This document shows, one piece after another, positions 44,901-52,581 of a stretch of 64,000 nucleotides of DNA. The DNA comes from a virus, in IMG/VR virus record IMGVR_UViG_3300025151_000019, positions 1 through 64,000 of that record; one strand, written 5' to 3'. A model generated the notes under the pieces. The model was given only the letters and a program-made list of their open reading frames with translations, was not told where the DNA came from and made no database searches. The translations under genes and the position numbers were made by a program. Positions within the stretch are counted from its first letter, which is position 1. Every line of letters starts with the position of its first letter.

Positions 44901-46503
44901 AGCCTCAGAACCGACAGATAGAAAAGTTAATAATACAACTCCATCTAATATTCATCAAATTATTAACCATACTATTAATACTACGGGTGCAACAGTTACT
45001 CATTATTTAGAAATAGATAATGTTACTTATAGCGGAACGGCACAGTTATCTACATATTATAGACTAATGAGAATTGCTAAAGATTGCACTTTCCAATTTA
45101 CTCCGAACAATATAGAACTTTTAAATTTAAATAAAAAATATACTAAGAACCCTAATAAAAGAGAATGTTATACAGTAGTAGGTAAGCATAACAATTCTCC
45201 TATTAATGGTGGTATTGAAGCAGAAGATGATGTTACTAATGAAGCAGTTTTATCCATGTATGCATTATTAGATGTAGATGGAACTGGAGATGTAAATAAA
45301 AGACAATATGTTTTAAGAAGAACATTAGGTTCTATGATTACTACTGATGGTAGTGATGGAACAATTACAGCAGAAACATCTAAAAATATGCTAATTACTG
45401 ACGGTATTAATGATGAACGATTATCTGTATCTTTTAATATTCTTAATAACAAGCGTTTTATTAACCTATCTGAAATGTATAACATGAAAGGTGTGGTATC
45501 TTTTGGTGAAATTTTTGATGTTTCTTTATTTAATTCTCCTGTAAGTCTATCTGCTAAAAGATGCAATATTGCTTCAGCAGTAGATGTAGTAGAAGAAGTA
45601 GATGAAATTGTAAATGAAATTCTTGAAGAAAATGATGTGCAGTTTGAAACAAACTATGACACCACAAGTGACATGTATTTTATCGGACCTAATTTTTCAG
45701 GCGCAAACGGCTTCCATGCAATTAACAATTTGTTAGGTTTAAAAAATAAACGATTGTTAGTAAATGGAGAAAGGATAGAAGGAAGAGATTTACTTTCTGA
45801 TAACCTATATACCAATCTTACATTTTCTGAAAACGATGAAAGTGAGGGTGTTGTTAATCTTAGAATTGATACATCATCATATGACTTCTACAATGAAGTT
45901 ATTGTGTATGGAGATAATGCAAGGGGAGTAGCAAGGAATAACAGGTCAATTCGTGACTTAGGAAGAAAGATTACTTTAGAAATTACAGACCTTAGCCTAC
46001 AAACTTCTAAGGCGGCTCAAGACAAAGCGAACAAAGAATTAGAGGTTGTTGAAATCCTTTCAAGTCAAGTGTCCTTCAATGTGTCTAAGTCCCGAATCCC
46101 TTACCTTAGAGCAGGGCAGGTTATCACATTGGACTATCCCTCACTTGATGTTCAAACGGGCTTCTATCAAGTCCTTGAGATTGAGGACAACTTTGGACAA
46201 CTTCCCCGCATTACGGTGGGTAAATACACGCAAAGTCTCGCAAGTCGCTTTGCTGACCTGTCTCTTAAGACGAGAGAGATTCAGGGAGTCCAAAGAGGCA
46301 ATCGTTTCCAAGAAGGAAACACGATTGTTCAAGAAGCAATTATTCCAGAAATCAAACCTTTGAACTTGAAGGTTATTAAAACAGGAACAGCAGGGTCGCT
46401 ATTAGGATTTACAAATACCTTAGGCTTTAGTTCGGAATTAGGATTTGAAACATCAAGTTCATTAACAGAAGAAGTAATTCTTAACGAAGATTTAACGGAG
46501 TGA
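38956..46503 (+). CDS. Giant 2515-residue tail hub and fibre protein
   Basis: The largest gene in the window. Residues about 600-740 (YINGDILHLDKVFDGYIESI and on) look like the first part of a gp27/gpD-like tail hub. Residues about 2200-2440 (VDEIVNEILEENDVQFETN through RIPYLRAGQVITLDYPSL) look like its second part. The roughly 1,450 residues between are beta-rich, Ser/Thr/Asn-rich and low in charge, as in fibres. The first 600 residues are also beta-rich. It probably forms the tail tip ring and central fibre that contacts the host. Domain limits are estimated by eye. Confidence 0.75.
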   Translation: MGRAVTNVNISQIIALNKGVPLLSPIAWPYISPNYTELIYNDSSTIKSAFTNVSLNPRIITVGSTEILTAGVKSINCYEIHNAPTATVNSDSVFEISNIDAFNADGEVDTILNRLYPYDTNIESYLTVSASSSGNRINLEGQGALSNLISSGSLDTTYDYFVLIHADDAKNHHLAKITELHTYETFGDGFDFAPAFVGDIPKDTKISIYKGPAASDTHIVAVGYGLLGDADDSDGRHDTYVEVSRPTFYFYEDRCDKDKLSANTKYRIIKNMAYEISSTLKLDFGLKYTASQSDVGATPGISAHGTTVHFLTTSDYGGYIIDKTGYSQYGELVDSLAEADRTISVLADSSYSNAISNRTPVSNWTTNTYNKTTAIQLGKWSDSFINSMRDTHNTSTGVSSNTYDSPVKRIVTYENSDLKNYHLPHIQYIDLFDSVASIGNFMEMKFPDANKILNFKLKNFDNVLVKKEINSEDYSGAMNVQLPGVVSSSTTGWSLTFTQLNVGQDFRDIWGSSLVTTENTNKLRVGDFIFAGDFTSAPTIGVNGYEQIFAITHYRNIRTDYTWTATSSNWSLDAIEDGNAFVYPFMNKEGVIVAGFDIDTEYDGANIKRNGNTVSGVDNFIANTEVLVRDKELTGFTFDLNYGDKNLNYVKPKTTTYDGYQIRTRIRGTASRNTVPNIPELYSYINGDILHLDKVFDGYIESIKSNIQGGIVSYDISGRDYTNRLLDSVVNKNFTHTKDYIFTTVSPEADMNTQSGTVYIQDFDMGSTTIVVSSNSTSTTPTLEFGVGDVIYCTLKAQTKLLGIVSATAIKTGGSGGFTLGTYWNGSAHVAFTSNAKAIEITLTEPTLYSSYNKDYGAVNLKYSKKATSLGKALSANTSDSIFPTTLTGCSNKGIIYRSGEKISITTGAYDSDLVEASANESKFSIGYPISNISGSKSNTNFADYRFSISSDKAETNITQNDTISSSTEFAVVGRQVSENESILSLAPIFPVVLAKTSSNTSDTRISNGNGLYFVNTQGLSNGGFLHLLDSETSSVGASITFRSPGYKDFSSGVDSIDYRLEDNFGAFIWRYSGLQTADLFWDSEYLDKVWDMKKDDIFTPTNRVVDTGWFQNLMYGEKSPVKGYAIAQRINYDGVGVDFGTETNFTNHYQKLGSPESRDGFYPIIGSRFWDIDKMSDTLASVHYVKTKAVVQTFEDRNNSLRSYYPQISRRGGKPAADFSSWSLTKSRQSFESFDRNTENFYLFSTGDIYPDSYKRTNSIGYANRNLQKYSVVLKSQGSDSLTTTNHENYKGSTPSNLVSDASFEILPIQSSNVNTSELRRFGLVRLIEATYDWHFNEVDYENLPTEVKTELSEYSVVAPAGSIIEHEPELQDLTAGSAYGEPSVTGFGIEFISSSTTYPVDTNPPSGAEGYAFYQVDRAPKAGASKNIYSGYLYTDFINFNTGSTNKFGEYDVEELGRVLDKNPHNNSDDAAWVSLTGVITASDLVGRITSGGTDGGRTGNTYNNVGVSSSSGSNLKLTVVVNGSGTVTAITPYEYASARITGVTVKHRGSGYTTSNTLTIAGSSIGGGADVVITLDAADISTEHRIYVRGDVAGQDIYETNIGSTSTLGRSYTGFLKYNDIANVKAGDSPALKINDGSFKNALSNSASGDGPRLMNLGFIIGATGDNNPGSNGDLAYLGKDELSPTTVHNAGVKQTGYDLILPIYFSAGGSRTNKHDKFLKDIPSNHGNGGRLSTKSYDNNFELSRVINELAQWDEDTIISYTANATINPLGIGASQLYTDTIGIIKNLKMDNHTKIEYTEGRNRYQVELSNYDGATIPNLHISYLEGDGANKYFSIKYAFDFTNATSWKNETKGHTGSGMPSTVGSLGLFDANRHGFASNTDNMVGAEFYFKMVLNTGASNITVFDTDSITQTTNIPSSTSLKSNTQIQGRAIIRITTPDLTNHANNGKNAATPTNNGPFNKNNLWINFVNDLTGYYLASEPTDRKVNNTTPSNIHQIINHTINTTGATVTHYLEIDNVTYSGTAQLSTYYRLMRIAKDCTFQFTPNNIELLNLNKKYTKNPNKRECYTVVGKHNNSPINGGIEAEDDVTNEAVLSMYALLDVDGTGDVNKRQYVLRRTLGSMITTDGSDGTITAETSKNMLITDGINDERLSVSFNILNNKRFINLSEMYNMKGVVSFGEIFDVSLFNSPVSLSAKRCNIASAVDVVEEVDEIVNEILEENDVQFETNYDTTSDMYFIGPNFSGANGFHAINNLLGLKNKRLLVNGERIEGRDLLSDNLYTNLTFSENDESEGVVNLRIDTSSYDFYNEVIVYGDNARGVARNNRSIRDLGRKITLEITDLSLQTSKAAQDKANKELEVVEILSSQVSFNVSKSRIPYLRAGQVITLDYPSLDVQTGFYQVLEIEDNFGQLPRITVGKYTQSLASRFADLSLKTREIQGVQRGNRFQEGNTIVQEAIIPEIKPLNLKVIKTGTAGSLLGFTNTLGFSSELGFETSSSLTEEVILNEDLTE

Positions 46504-46507
46504 TAAA

Positions 46508-46843
46508 ATGATAACAGAAACAGGAAAAGCAAAAATTAGAGATTTAGTCTCTACAACATATACGACGATGAAGATTGGTAATGGCGGAGATTCAACAAAC
46601 CCGTTAGCAACAGACTTGGATTTACCCGTAGCGTCAGCAACATTAAGTGCAGTAACTACTACGCAAAGTGGATTAGATTTTAAGGCCACCTTTACAGGCT
46701 CAGATATTTCAGGGCAAACTATTAAGGAGGTCGGGGTATTTGATGGAAGTGGGAATATGTTTGCAAGGGTGGCTATTAGAGGGGTCGGCCCATTTACATC
46801 AAGTGATTCGGTAGAATTTATTTTATCAGTAGAGGTGGTATGA
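46508..46843 (+). CDS. Phage tail-fibre-associated protein
   Basis: A 111-residue protein with the pattern of a small conserved tail protein common in phages: GLDFKATFTGSDISGQTIKE, then VGVFDGSGNMFARV and a final beta strand (SVEFILSVEVV). It lies between the hub/fibre gene and the second fibre gene, so it may be an attachment or chaperone piece for the fibre. The start follows the previous stop by four bases (ATAAAATG). Confidence 0.65.
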   Translation: MITETGKAKIRDLVSTTYTTMKIGNGGDSTNPLATDLDLPVASATLSAVTTTQSGLDFKATFTGSDISGQTIKEVGVFDGSGNMFARVAIRGVGPFTSSDSVEFILSVEVV

Positions 46844-48033
46844 TGGTATCAAACGAAGGAATTATTACAACATTTGGAACAACAGGAACATTAGGAAATT
46901 TAGACGACACAGTAGATAAAATGCATAGTGGACTAATTAAGACATTATGGAATACTGCAACAGGTTCAAGAGTAGTTAGTAGTGGAACATTAACACAATC
47001 AAGTGGTGTTTTCACATTAGCAACTCCTGTTATTTATCGTTCTCAAGGAACTAAGATTACTTTAGGAACTACTGCTTCTCATGGACAAGCCACAGTTACT
47101 GCTAATTCTACATCTAATGATAGATATGATTTATTGTATATTGACCAAAGCGGTAATAGTGGAACAGGACAACTTAGTATTGCTGTTGGAACATTTAATG
47201 TTAATAGTCCAAAGGTTGCAGATTTAGCAAAGGAGGATGTTCCTATTGCTATAATTAAAGTGGCGGCTGGTGCGGCTGCATCTGCTACGCATAGTTTCCA
47301 ACTTCTAATGTCTACTTTTAATAAAGATGTATTAGATGATGATGAAGTTACTTACGCTAAAATTCAAAATGTATCAGCAACAAATCGCATTCTTGGAAGA
47401 GATTCTTCTGGTGCAGGTGTTATTGAGGAAATTACCCCTGCTAATTTAAGGACTATGATTAATGTAGAAGACGGAGCAGATGTTACTGATGCTACAAATG
47501 TAAATGCCGCAGGTGCAATTATGCATTCGGATATTCCTGATAGCGATACGGGATTTGTTAAAAGAACTGGTTCAGAAACTTATGATATTGATACCAGCAC
47601 ATATTTAACTACTGAATCAGATACATTAACCACAGTTACTGGAAGAGGCAATACAACTACAAATAGCATATCAGTAGGGACTATTACTTCAACTGCTAAT
47701 GAAAATATTTCTTTAGAATTGGTTGGGGCGGCTGGTCTCGCTGCTATTTCTGGAACAAAAACAGTTATTTATACACATACACTTACAGGAAATACTACAG
47801 TATTACCACCAACTCCCTCAGGAACTATACTTTATGTTAAAAATATTGACCCTGCCGCACCGATAACCCTCACTATTGTTGGACTTGTAATTGATAATGG
47901 TGTTCATCCAGGGCATCCTAAACTTACAGCAGCAAATGTTATTACATTAGCACCTCAAGAACATGTGACTTTACAATCTGTTGTTGATACTGGTGGAGTA
48001 ATAAATGCAGGATATATGATTATTAGTGATTGA
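46843..48033 (+). CDS. Tail fibre protein with phage-like repeats
   Basis: A 396-residue protein. Residues about 1-150 are a beta-rich attachment domain. From about residue 169 it contains the marine phage fibre module VTYAKIQNVSATNRILGRD, then VIEEITPANLRTMINVEDG and ADVTDATNVNAAGAIMHSD. The C-terminal 100 residues form a beta domain that could bind receptor. The module is familiar from T4-like cyanophage and other marine phage fibres, so it was probably exchanged with bacterial viruses. Two adjacent ATGs overlap the previous stop; 46843 has better spacing from GAGGTGG. Confidence 0.75.
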   Translation: MVSNEGIITTFGTTGTLGNLDDTVDKMHSGLIKTLWNTATGSRVVSSGTLTQSSGVFTLATPVIYRSQGTKITLGTTASHGQATVTANSTSNDRYDLLYIDQSGNSGTGQLSIAVGTFNVNSPKVADLAKEDVPIAIIKVAAGAAASATHSFQLLMSTFNKDVLDDDEVTYAKIQNVSATNRILGRDSSGAGVIEEITPANLRTMINVEDGADVTDATNVNAAGAIMHSDIPDSDTGFVKRTGSETYDIDTSTYLTTESDTLTTVTGRGNTTTNSISVGTITSTANENISLELVGAAGLAAISGTKTVIYTHTLTGNTTVLPPTPSGTILYVKNIDPAAPITLTIVGLVIDNGVHPGHPKLTAANVITLAPQEHVTLQSVVDTGGVINAGYMIISD

Positions 48034-48034
48034 T

Positions 48035-48217
48035 ATGCACGAGGTTTGTTTGGAAGACTTCTGTGTTTCAGTATATGTATTAGGATTACTAATTATATTA
48101 GAATTAGCAATCTATACGGCAATAGGTTTAGGTGTATACAAATTATACCATAAGATAAAATCCAAATTAGAATATAAAGTGCCTCTAAATAAAAAACGCA
48201 AAAAATCAAAAAATTGA
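48035..48217 (+). CDS. Small single-span membrane protein
   Basis: A 60-residue protein starting MHEVCLEDFC after GTGATTGAT. Residues about 12-40 are hydrophobic (VYVLGLLIILELAIYTAIGL), followed by a strongly basic tail (NKKRKKSKN). It is the last gene of the virion block. It could be a second holin-like or lysis-timing protein, since such genes often end late operons; this is inference. Confidence 0.6.
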   Translation: MHEVCLEDFCVSVYVLGLLIILELAIYTAIGLGVYKLYHKIKSKLEYKVPLNKKRKKSKN

Positions 48218-48235
48218 AAAATAGGCGTGAAAAAA

Positions 48236-48280
48236 GGGAGCAGGGACAAAAATCCCCACTCCCAGTTTTCTTTATTTTAT
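48236..48280 (+). terminator. Hairpin terminator between convergent gene blocks
   Basis: GGGAG, CA, GGGA, loop CAAAAA, TCCC, CA, CTCCC (48236-48263) forms a symmetrical stem with a CA/CA internal loop. It is followed by AGTTTTCTTTATTTT on the plus strand and flanked by A-runs on the other side, which become T-runs on the minus strand. It should separate the convergent virion and replication transcripts in both directions. Confidence 0.75.
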
Positions 48281-48286
48281 GGGTCT

Positions 48287-48892
48287 TTACCACTCAACAT
48301 TAAGTTCTTCAAACTTATTTTCTACTTCATCAAAGTATTTTACAATACCATTTTCCTTACCATGCATCCACAAATCATAAGTTAATTGTGAATCCTTTAA
48401 ACAATAGTCTGCAACACTTGAATACAAACCTTCATTCCATTTAAATACGGAATCAATACTACTCATATTTTTCTGGTCAGAAATTGTATTCTTAACCAGA
48501 TTATCCAAATGAATTCTTTTACCGTGGTTTTTTAATAGATACGCTGAGGTATCAATACAACGAGATTCTTTATCCTCAAGATATTTTCTAACGATATAAA
48601 TATCCATAGCGTCCCTAAGGACAGGCAAATCAAAAGCATTAATGTTATGCCCTAATAGAATTCCACCCTTTTGGAAGTGTTCATCTAAATCAAATTTTAA
48701 TTGTCTAAGAGGTTTAATTTCTACACTTTCTTCCTTTTTCAAGTCGCCAATTTCCTCATCAATATAAATTACACCTTTATTCCCATCCCATGTAGTTACA
48801 CAGGCAACTTTGAATAGATGGGTATTATCCCACCCACCAATATCATAACTCAAGTTTTTAGTTTCAATATCAAACGATAATACATTACTCAT
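48287..48892 (-). CDS. DEDDy 3'-5' exonuclease (DnaQ/RNase H-like)
   Basis: A 201-residue stand-alone exonuclease. Exo I is FDIET (D8, E10), Exo II is GHNINAFDLPVL (D88) and Exo III is YCLKD (Y163, D167), so all catalytic residues are present. It could degrade host DNA or RNA, or proofread; the viral polymerase already has its own exonuclease. It is the last gene of the minus-strand block and overlaps the helicase-like gene by eight bases. Confidence 0.85.
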   Translation of the reverse strand: MSNVLSFDIETKNLSYDIGGWDNTHLFKVACVTTWDGNKGVIYIDEEIGDLKKEESVEIKPLRQLKFDLDEHFQKGGILLGHNINAFDLPVLRDAMDIYIVRKYLEDKESRCIDTSAYLLKNHGKRIHLDNLVKNTISDQKNMSSIDSVFKWNEGLYSSVADYCLKDSQLTYDLWMHGKENGIVKYFDEVENKFEELNVEW

Positions 48893-50423
48893 CTTCTTTC
48901 ACCTTTAATTTTACATATGTTTTTGTTTTTCTAACCTCTTCAAATAGATGCTTTACACTTTCCCAATGGCGATAAAATTTATTCCTTCCACATTGTTCAT
49001 TCTTTCTGAATGCTTCAATCATTAAACGCTTATCAACCCAACCCGCACTACCATCAATGGTCGTCTTTGGTTGTGTAGTATTGTAGGCGTTAATAAACAT
49101 TTTCTCGTTATTCTTGTCAGCCATACGCTTGGGTCGCTTTTTCAGTTTCTCTTCAAACCATTTTGTGATAGAGTCAAAAGATTGGTCGGTCAATCTCCTA
49201 CCTTGATTAATGTGGCGGGCAGTAATTTTATGACTTCTTTCACTAATAGCACAAAGGGCGGCGGCAATACAAATGTTGTTAATCATGTTCATAAAGAAAG
49301 TATTAATAGCAACATAAATATTATCGTCAAAGGTATTCATGTATTTTTTCATAGCAGACCAAACAATCTTGATTGCACCTTTGGCTTCGGGGGTCATTAT
49401 CAGAACCCTTCTCTTATCGCCATCAACCTTTTCTAATCGCTCTTGAACCCACTTGTATGAAGAGTAAAGCATTTCAGCAAACTCTTCTTGGTATGGTGCC
49501 GCCCCTCCATCATCTTCAACAATTTCTCCAATCATGTCCAAATAATCTTCTTCCATCTGTCTCCTCAAAGACTCAGGGATTTCACGAACATAAAGCCACA
49601 TACGCTGAAAAACACCCTTTGTTAAGATAACTCTTTCCAATCCTTCGGGCGGTAGCGTCGTAGCCCAAAGAGAGCGTTGCGAATCAACAATCAAATCTCT
49701 CCCAAAGTTAGTCAAACGCTTCTTGATTAGATGTGATTTAGAATCAAGACGGTTCATAAACTTCTGAAACAGCATGACTGTTTCTTGTTTGTGTTGCGAC
49801 TCCTTGAAAATACCAGAATGCTCAAACTCATCAAAAGCAATAATACCAGAACCATACAAACTCCCATAAATTGTTTTATCAATTGTTTCGGGAATATCAT
49901 AATCCTCACCATCTGCTTCTGCGGCTCTTTTATCAGCCCTACTAAAATCAGGATTAGGGGCATCAATTTGCATTGTCCCTAACAATCCTTGGTCGGTAAA
50001 ACTGTCTGGGTTTTCAAGAGTAAAATGCTTTACACCTGTAAGTGGCGTTTGGTCTTGTGTTGTAGGCCAAGCATTAATCAAATCAAAGGTCTTAGACCAG
50101 ACAGGCTCAAGGAAATCAAACATGGTTGTTTTACCACTTCTTGATGTTTGAATCCAACAAAAATGAATCCTTGGTTCAAGTGCAAGTCTCCCAACAGGAA
50201 TTCTAACTACATCCTTTAGAATCTGCCCTAAAGTTACAAAGTATGACATTTGTGCTGGATATTCATTGTGGAGAGAAAACTCTCCCACTACATCTGTCCA
50301 TTTATTTACACTCTTAGGCAACTCTACTTTCTTTGAACGAATTGTTTCAAGTCCACTTTCCGTGTCAGTAATTTTAGCCAAAGCATCATACATTTCCCAT
50401 TCATCTACATTTAAATCTTCCAT
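48885..50423 (-). CDS. Divergent AAA+ ATPase, likely MCM-like replicative helicase
   Basis: A 512-residue protein. Walker A is QTSRSGKTT (K98), Walker B is GIIAFDEFE (D198, E199), and a sensor-like SLWATT occurs near 258. GVFQRMWLYVRE near 278 resembles the MCM arginine-finger segment, and ITARHINQGRRLTDQSFDSI near 410 resembles the MCM lid/C-terminal helix. The C terminus has a winged-helix-like part. In a block with polymerase, primase and clamp it is the best candidate for the replicative helicase. It lacks a recognisable MCM N-terminal domain, so other AAA+ roles are possible. ATG overlaps the preceding stop. Confidence 0.65.
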   Translation of the reverse strand: MEDLNVDEWEMYDALAKITDTESGLETIRSKKVELPKSVNKWTDVVGEFSLHNEYPAQMSYFVTLGQILKDVVRIPVGRLALEPRIHFCWIQTSRSGKTTMFDFLEPVWSKTFDLINAWPTTQDQTPLTGVKHFTLENPDSFTDQGLLGTMQIDAPNPDFSRADKRAAEADGEDYDIPETIDKTIYGSLYGSGIIAFDEFEHSGIFKESQHKQETVMLFQKFMNRLDSKSHLIKKRLTNFGRDLIVDSQRSLWATTLPPEGLERVILTKGVFQRMWLYVREIPESLRRQMEEDYLDMIGEIVEDDGGAAPYQEEFAEMLYSSYKWVQERLEKVDGDKRRVLIMTPEAKGAIKIVWSAMKKYMNTFDDNIYVAINTFFMNMINNICIAAALCAISERSHKITARHINQGRRLTDQSFDSITKWFEEKLKKRPKRMADKNNEKMFINAYNTTQPKTTIDGSAGWVDKRLMIEAFRKNEQCGRNKFYRHWESVKHLFEEVRKTKTYVKLKVKEDE

Positions 50424-51100
50424 TAATATTTCACCTCTTCTTCTGTATTCAACGCCTTTAGAATATTGTATGCGGTTTTATTCCCAATACCTTTTAATTT
50501 GGTTATGTCTGGAATATTAGCCATTGATAATTCTGCAATACTTCCAAAGGTCTTTAGTAAGGCTTTTGCTTTTTCAACTGAAACGCCTTTGATTTCAGTC
50601 AATATGTCTACTCTAACATCATCTGTTTTTATTTTCTTCGGTAATTCTTTGTGTATAACTAATTCTTTGTCTATATGTTGTGTGGTTGCTACTATAATAT
50701 GTGATGCTGTCTTGTAATTATCTACCCAGATTGGTTTAACATCGGTGTGTAATGCAATAGAGGTTATTGCCCCTACAAACATTTTCTTAAGTTTGACTCT
50801 CCAAGCGGGTGAATTGTGTTGTGTTCTTTGTAAATATGAAATTGCGTCGTCTAATGTTCCGTAAATTAAAATAATGTTTTTATTATAGGCCCTGTCCATA
50901 TTATCTAATTGATTAAAAATTCTTTTGTTTCTTATTGATTGCAAAAAGTCTGCGGCTGATTTTGCCTCAATGCAACAATCTCCAATTACATAATCTCCTA
51001 TCTCTAACCATTTCTTTTCTGTTTCAATCTTTTTTCTTTCGGCAATAGTTTCTACTGCTCTACTTAACTGTGAATCTTCTCTACTGTCAATAATAATCAT
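50423..51100 (-). CDS. ERCC4/XPF-type nuclease with helix-hairpin-helix
   Basis: A 225-residue protein starting MIIIDSREDS; the ATG at 51100 overlaps the primase stop and follows GGAGGTATGGAGA. The nuclease has GDYVIG (35-40) and the catalytic segment IEAKSAADF (E45, K47, D51), where the usual ERK is EAK. The C terminus (about 165-216) holds tandem helix-hairpin-helix motifs (TEIKGVSVEKAKALLKTFG and LKGIGNKTAYNIL). It should cut branched DNA, as in Hef/XPF proteins, and may resolve replication or recombination intermediates before packaging. Confidence 0.88.
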   Translation of the reverse strand: MIIIDSREDSQLSRAVETIAERKKIETEKKWLEIGDYVIGDCCIEAKSAADFLQSIRNKRIFNQLDNMDRAYNKNIILIYGTLDDAISYLQRTQHNSPAWRVKLKKMFVGAITSIALHTDVKPIWVDNYKTASHIIVATTQHIDKELVIHKELPKKIKTDDVRVDILTEIKGVSVEKAKALLKTFGSIAELSMANIPDITKLKGIGNKTAYNILKALNTEEEVKY

Positions 51101-52134
51101 TCTCCATACCTCCAACATTTACCTACACAAAGACCTTCTTCAATCAATGTTTCACAATGAGGAGACATGTATCTTTTATCTACAATGAACGATACTTGTT
51201 CCTGCGTGGTATACTGATTGTAATCAATCCAAATGTCTTCATTAGAAGCAATCAATTTAATCTCATTACAGATAATTGCTTTTATGTCAATTAAGGAATC
51301 GCCAGATAATTGCCTCGGAGTGCATTTAAGTTCATTTTTCATGATTGCATATTCTGATAAAAACTCGTTATACCATTGAACAAGTAAAACTCTCGCACGA
51401 TGATTAGGGTTTTCAACCATTATAGCATTTTTAAGACACGGTAAAATAGGTAAATCACCAGGACTTTCAACACTATGAATTTCAACTTCCATGTTTTCCA
51501 TCTTTTTAACAGACGGCCAAGACACTAAACGGTGTCCGAAAACCGTAGGCTTTTCTTTAACAGGTCCATTTTTAGATAATTTTAGGATGTTTGCTATTCC
51601 AGAAGAAATTGTTTTATCCGTAAGCGGAATACACCAACGACCAGCACCCAGATGATATGTATTTTGAACCCTTCTTAAACGACCAGTATTAATAACAACA
51701 GTATCAAGGTAGGGACTTTTATCAATAACATCATGACATATGTTAAAAAATGCTTTGATTTCACGAAGCGACCTTGCTTGAATACCATAAACAAACATAT
51801 GAAAACCACGACCTGAAAAGGAAACCGTGTGTTTGTATTTCTTTTCTAAAAGCCAACGGTGCAAAACGAGCATATGTTCATATAGGTCGCCCAATTCTTC
51901 TTCATTTCCATGAGCATCAAAATCAAGAAAGATTCTATCAAGAATAATTGAGTATTCAAGACCACGATTATTTGAGAAATGTTCATAATCATAAACAGAA
52001 GTAAAGACATTCATCTTACCATTATAGATTGAAATAAAATCCTTATACTCTTTTAGATTTTTTACAACAATTCGGGAAGGTTCTCTTGCTCTATTACGCA
52101 AACTGCCTGCCCACATTTCTCTCGGAAAATACAT
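51097..52134 (-). CDS. Archaeo-eukaryotic primase (AEP)
   Basis: A 345-residue primase. Motif I is FLDFD (D71, D73), motif II is SGRGFH (S107, H112) and motif III lies near D144 (LDTVVINTGRLRR). It should make primers for the viral polymerase. The C terminus carries three cysteines (C327, C336, C340) in a CETLIEEGLCVGKC pattern, which may bind metal or an iron-sulphur cluster as in PriL-like domains; this would be a fused single-chain arrangement. Overlaps ERCC4 by four bases. Confidence 0.85.
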   Translation of the reverse strand: MYFPREMWAGSLRNRAREPSRIVVKNLKEYKDFISIYNGKMNVFTSVYDYEHFSNNRGLEYSIILDRIFLDFDAHGNEEELGDLYEHMLVLHRWLLEKKYKHTVSFSGRGFHMFVYGIQARSLREIKAFFNICHDVIDKSPYLDTVVINTGRLRRVQNTYHLGAGRWCIPLTDKTISSGIANILKLSKNGPVKEKPTVFGHRLVSWPSVKKMENMEVEIHSVESPGDLPILPCLKNAIMVENPNHRARVLLVQWYNEFLSEYAIMKNELKCTPRQLSGDSLIDIKAIICNEIKLIASNEDIWIDYNQYTTQEQVSFIVDKRYMSPHCETLIEEGLCVGKCWRYGE

Positions 52135-52581
52135 TCATACCATCCCTGCTTTTTTCTTTTCTTCTTCGGACATTAATTTAGTGTCCTGTCTAATTCTTTC
52201 TTTTAGAGTCATTACCTTAGGCTCAGTCTCCACCATATTTGTTGTATCTGTCTCCACCTGTCTTTTAACAGGTTTTTGAATTTCTTCAGTCTCTTCAAAA
52301 TCTTTTTCACCACCAAAATCAACAGTTGCTGTCTTTAGAAAACTTGTTAATACAAATGAAACCATACTGTTTAGTTCCTTTCTAAGATGTGCAGACATAT
52401 CATTTGCTAAATCCGATTGCTTAAGAATGTCCCATTTAGTGCTACTGTCCATATCATTAATTAAACTATCAACGATAGATACAGTTATTTCATCAGCATT
52501 AAGAATGTCATTGATAGTCCATATCCTTTGCTGAATTGCCTTTTCAATAAGACCACTTTTTAGAAATTTAGAACCAGTCAT
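52135..52581 (-). CDS. Hypothetical helical protein between nuclease and primase
   Basis: A 148-residue protein. I take MTGSKFLKSGLIEK as the start (52581), since the ATG overlaps the end of the Cas4-like gene and follows GGGGGCGACC. A helical N-terminal half is followed by a charged linker and a basic end. No family is recognised. Being tightly placed between the Cas4-like nuclease and the primase, it could be a partner of either, for example a primase accessory subunit. This is speculative. Confidence 0.55.
   Translation of the reverse strand: MTGSKFLKSGLIEKAIQQRIWTINDILNADEITVSIVDSLINDMDSSTKWDILKQSDLANDMSAHLRKELNSMVSFVLTSFLKTATVDFGGEKDFEETEEIQKPVKRQVETDTTNMVETEPKVMTLKERIRQDTKLMSEEEKKKAGMV

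Noticed and set aside
38956-46503. Long protein as an assembly fusion of two genes
   Set aside because: The frame is continuous over 7.5 kb with no internal ribosome binding site plus ATG at a domain border that I could find, and giant tail proteins are common.
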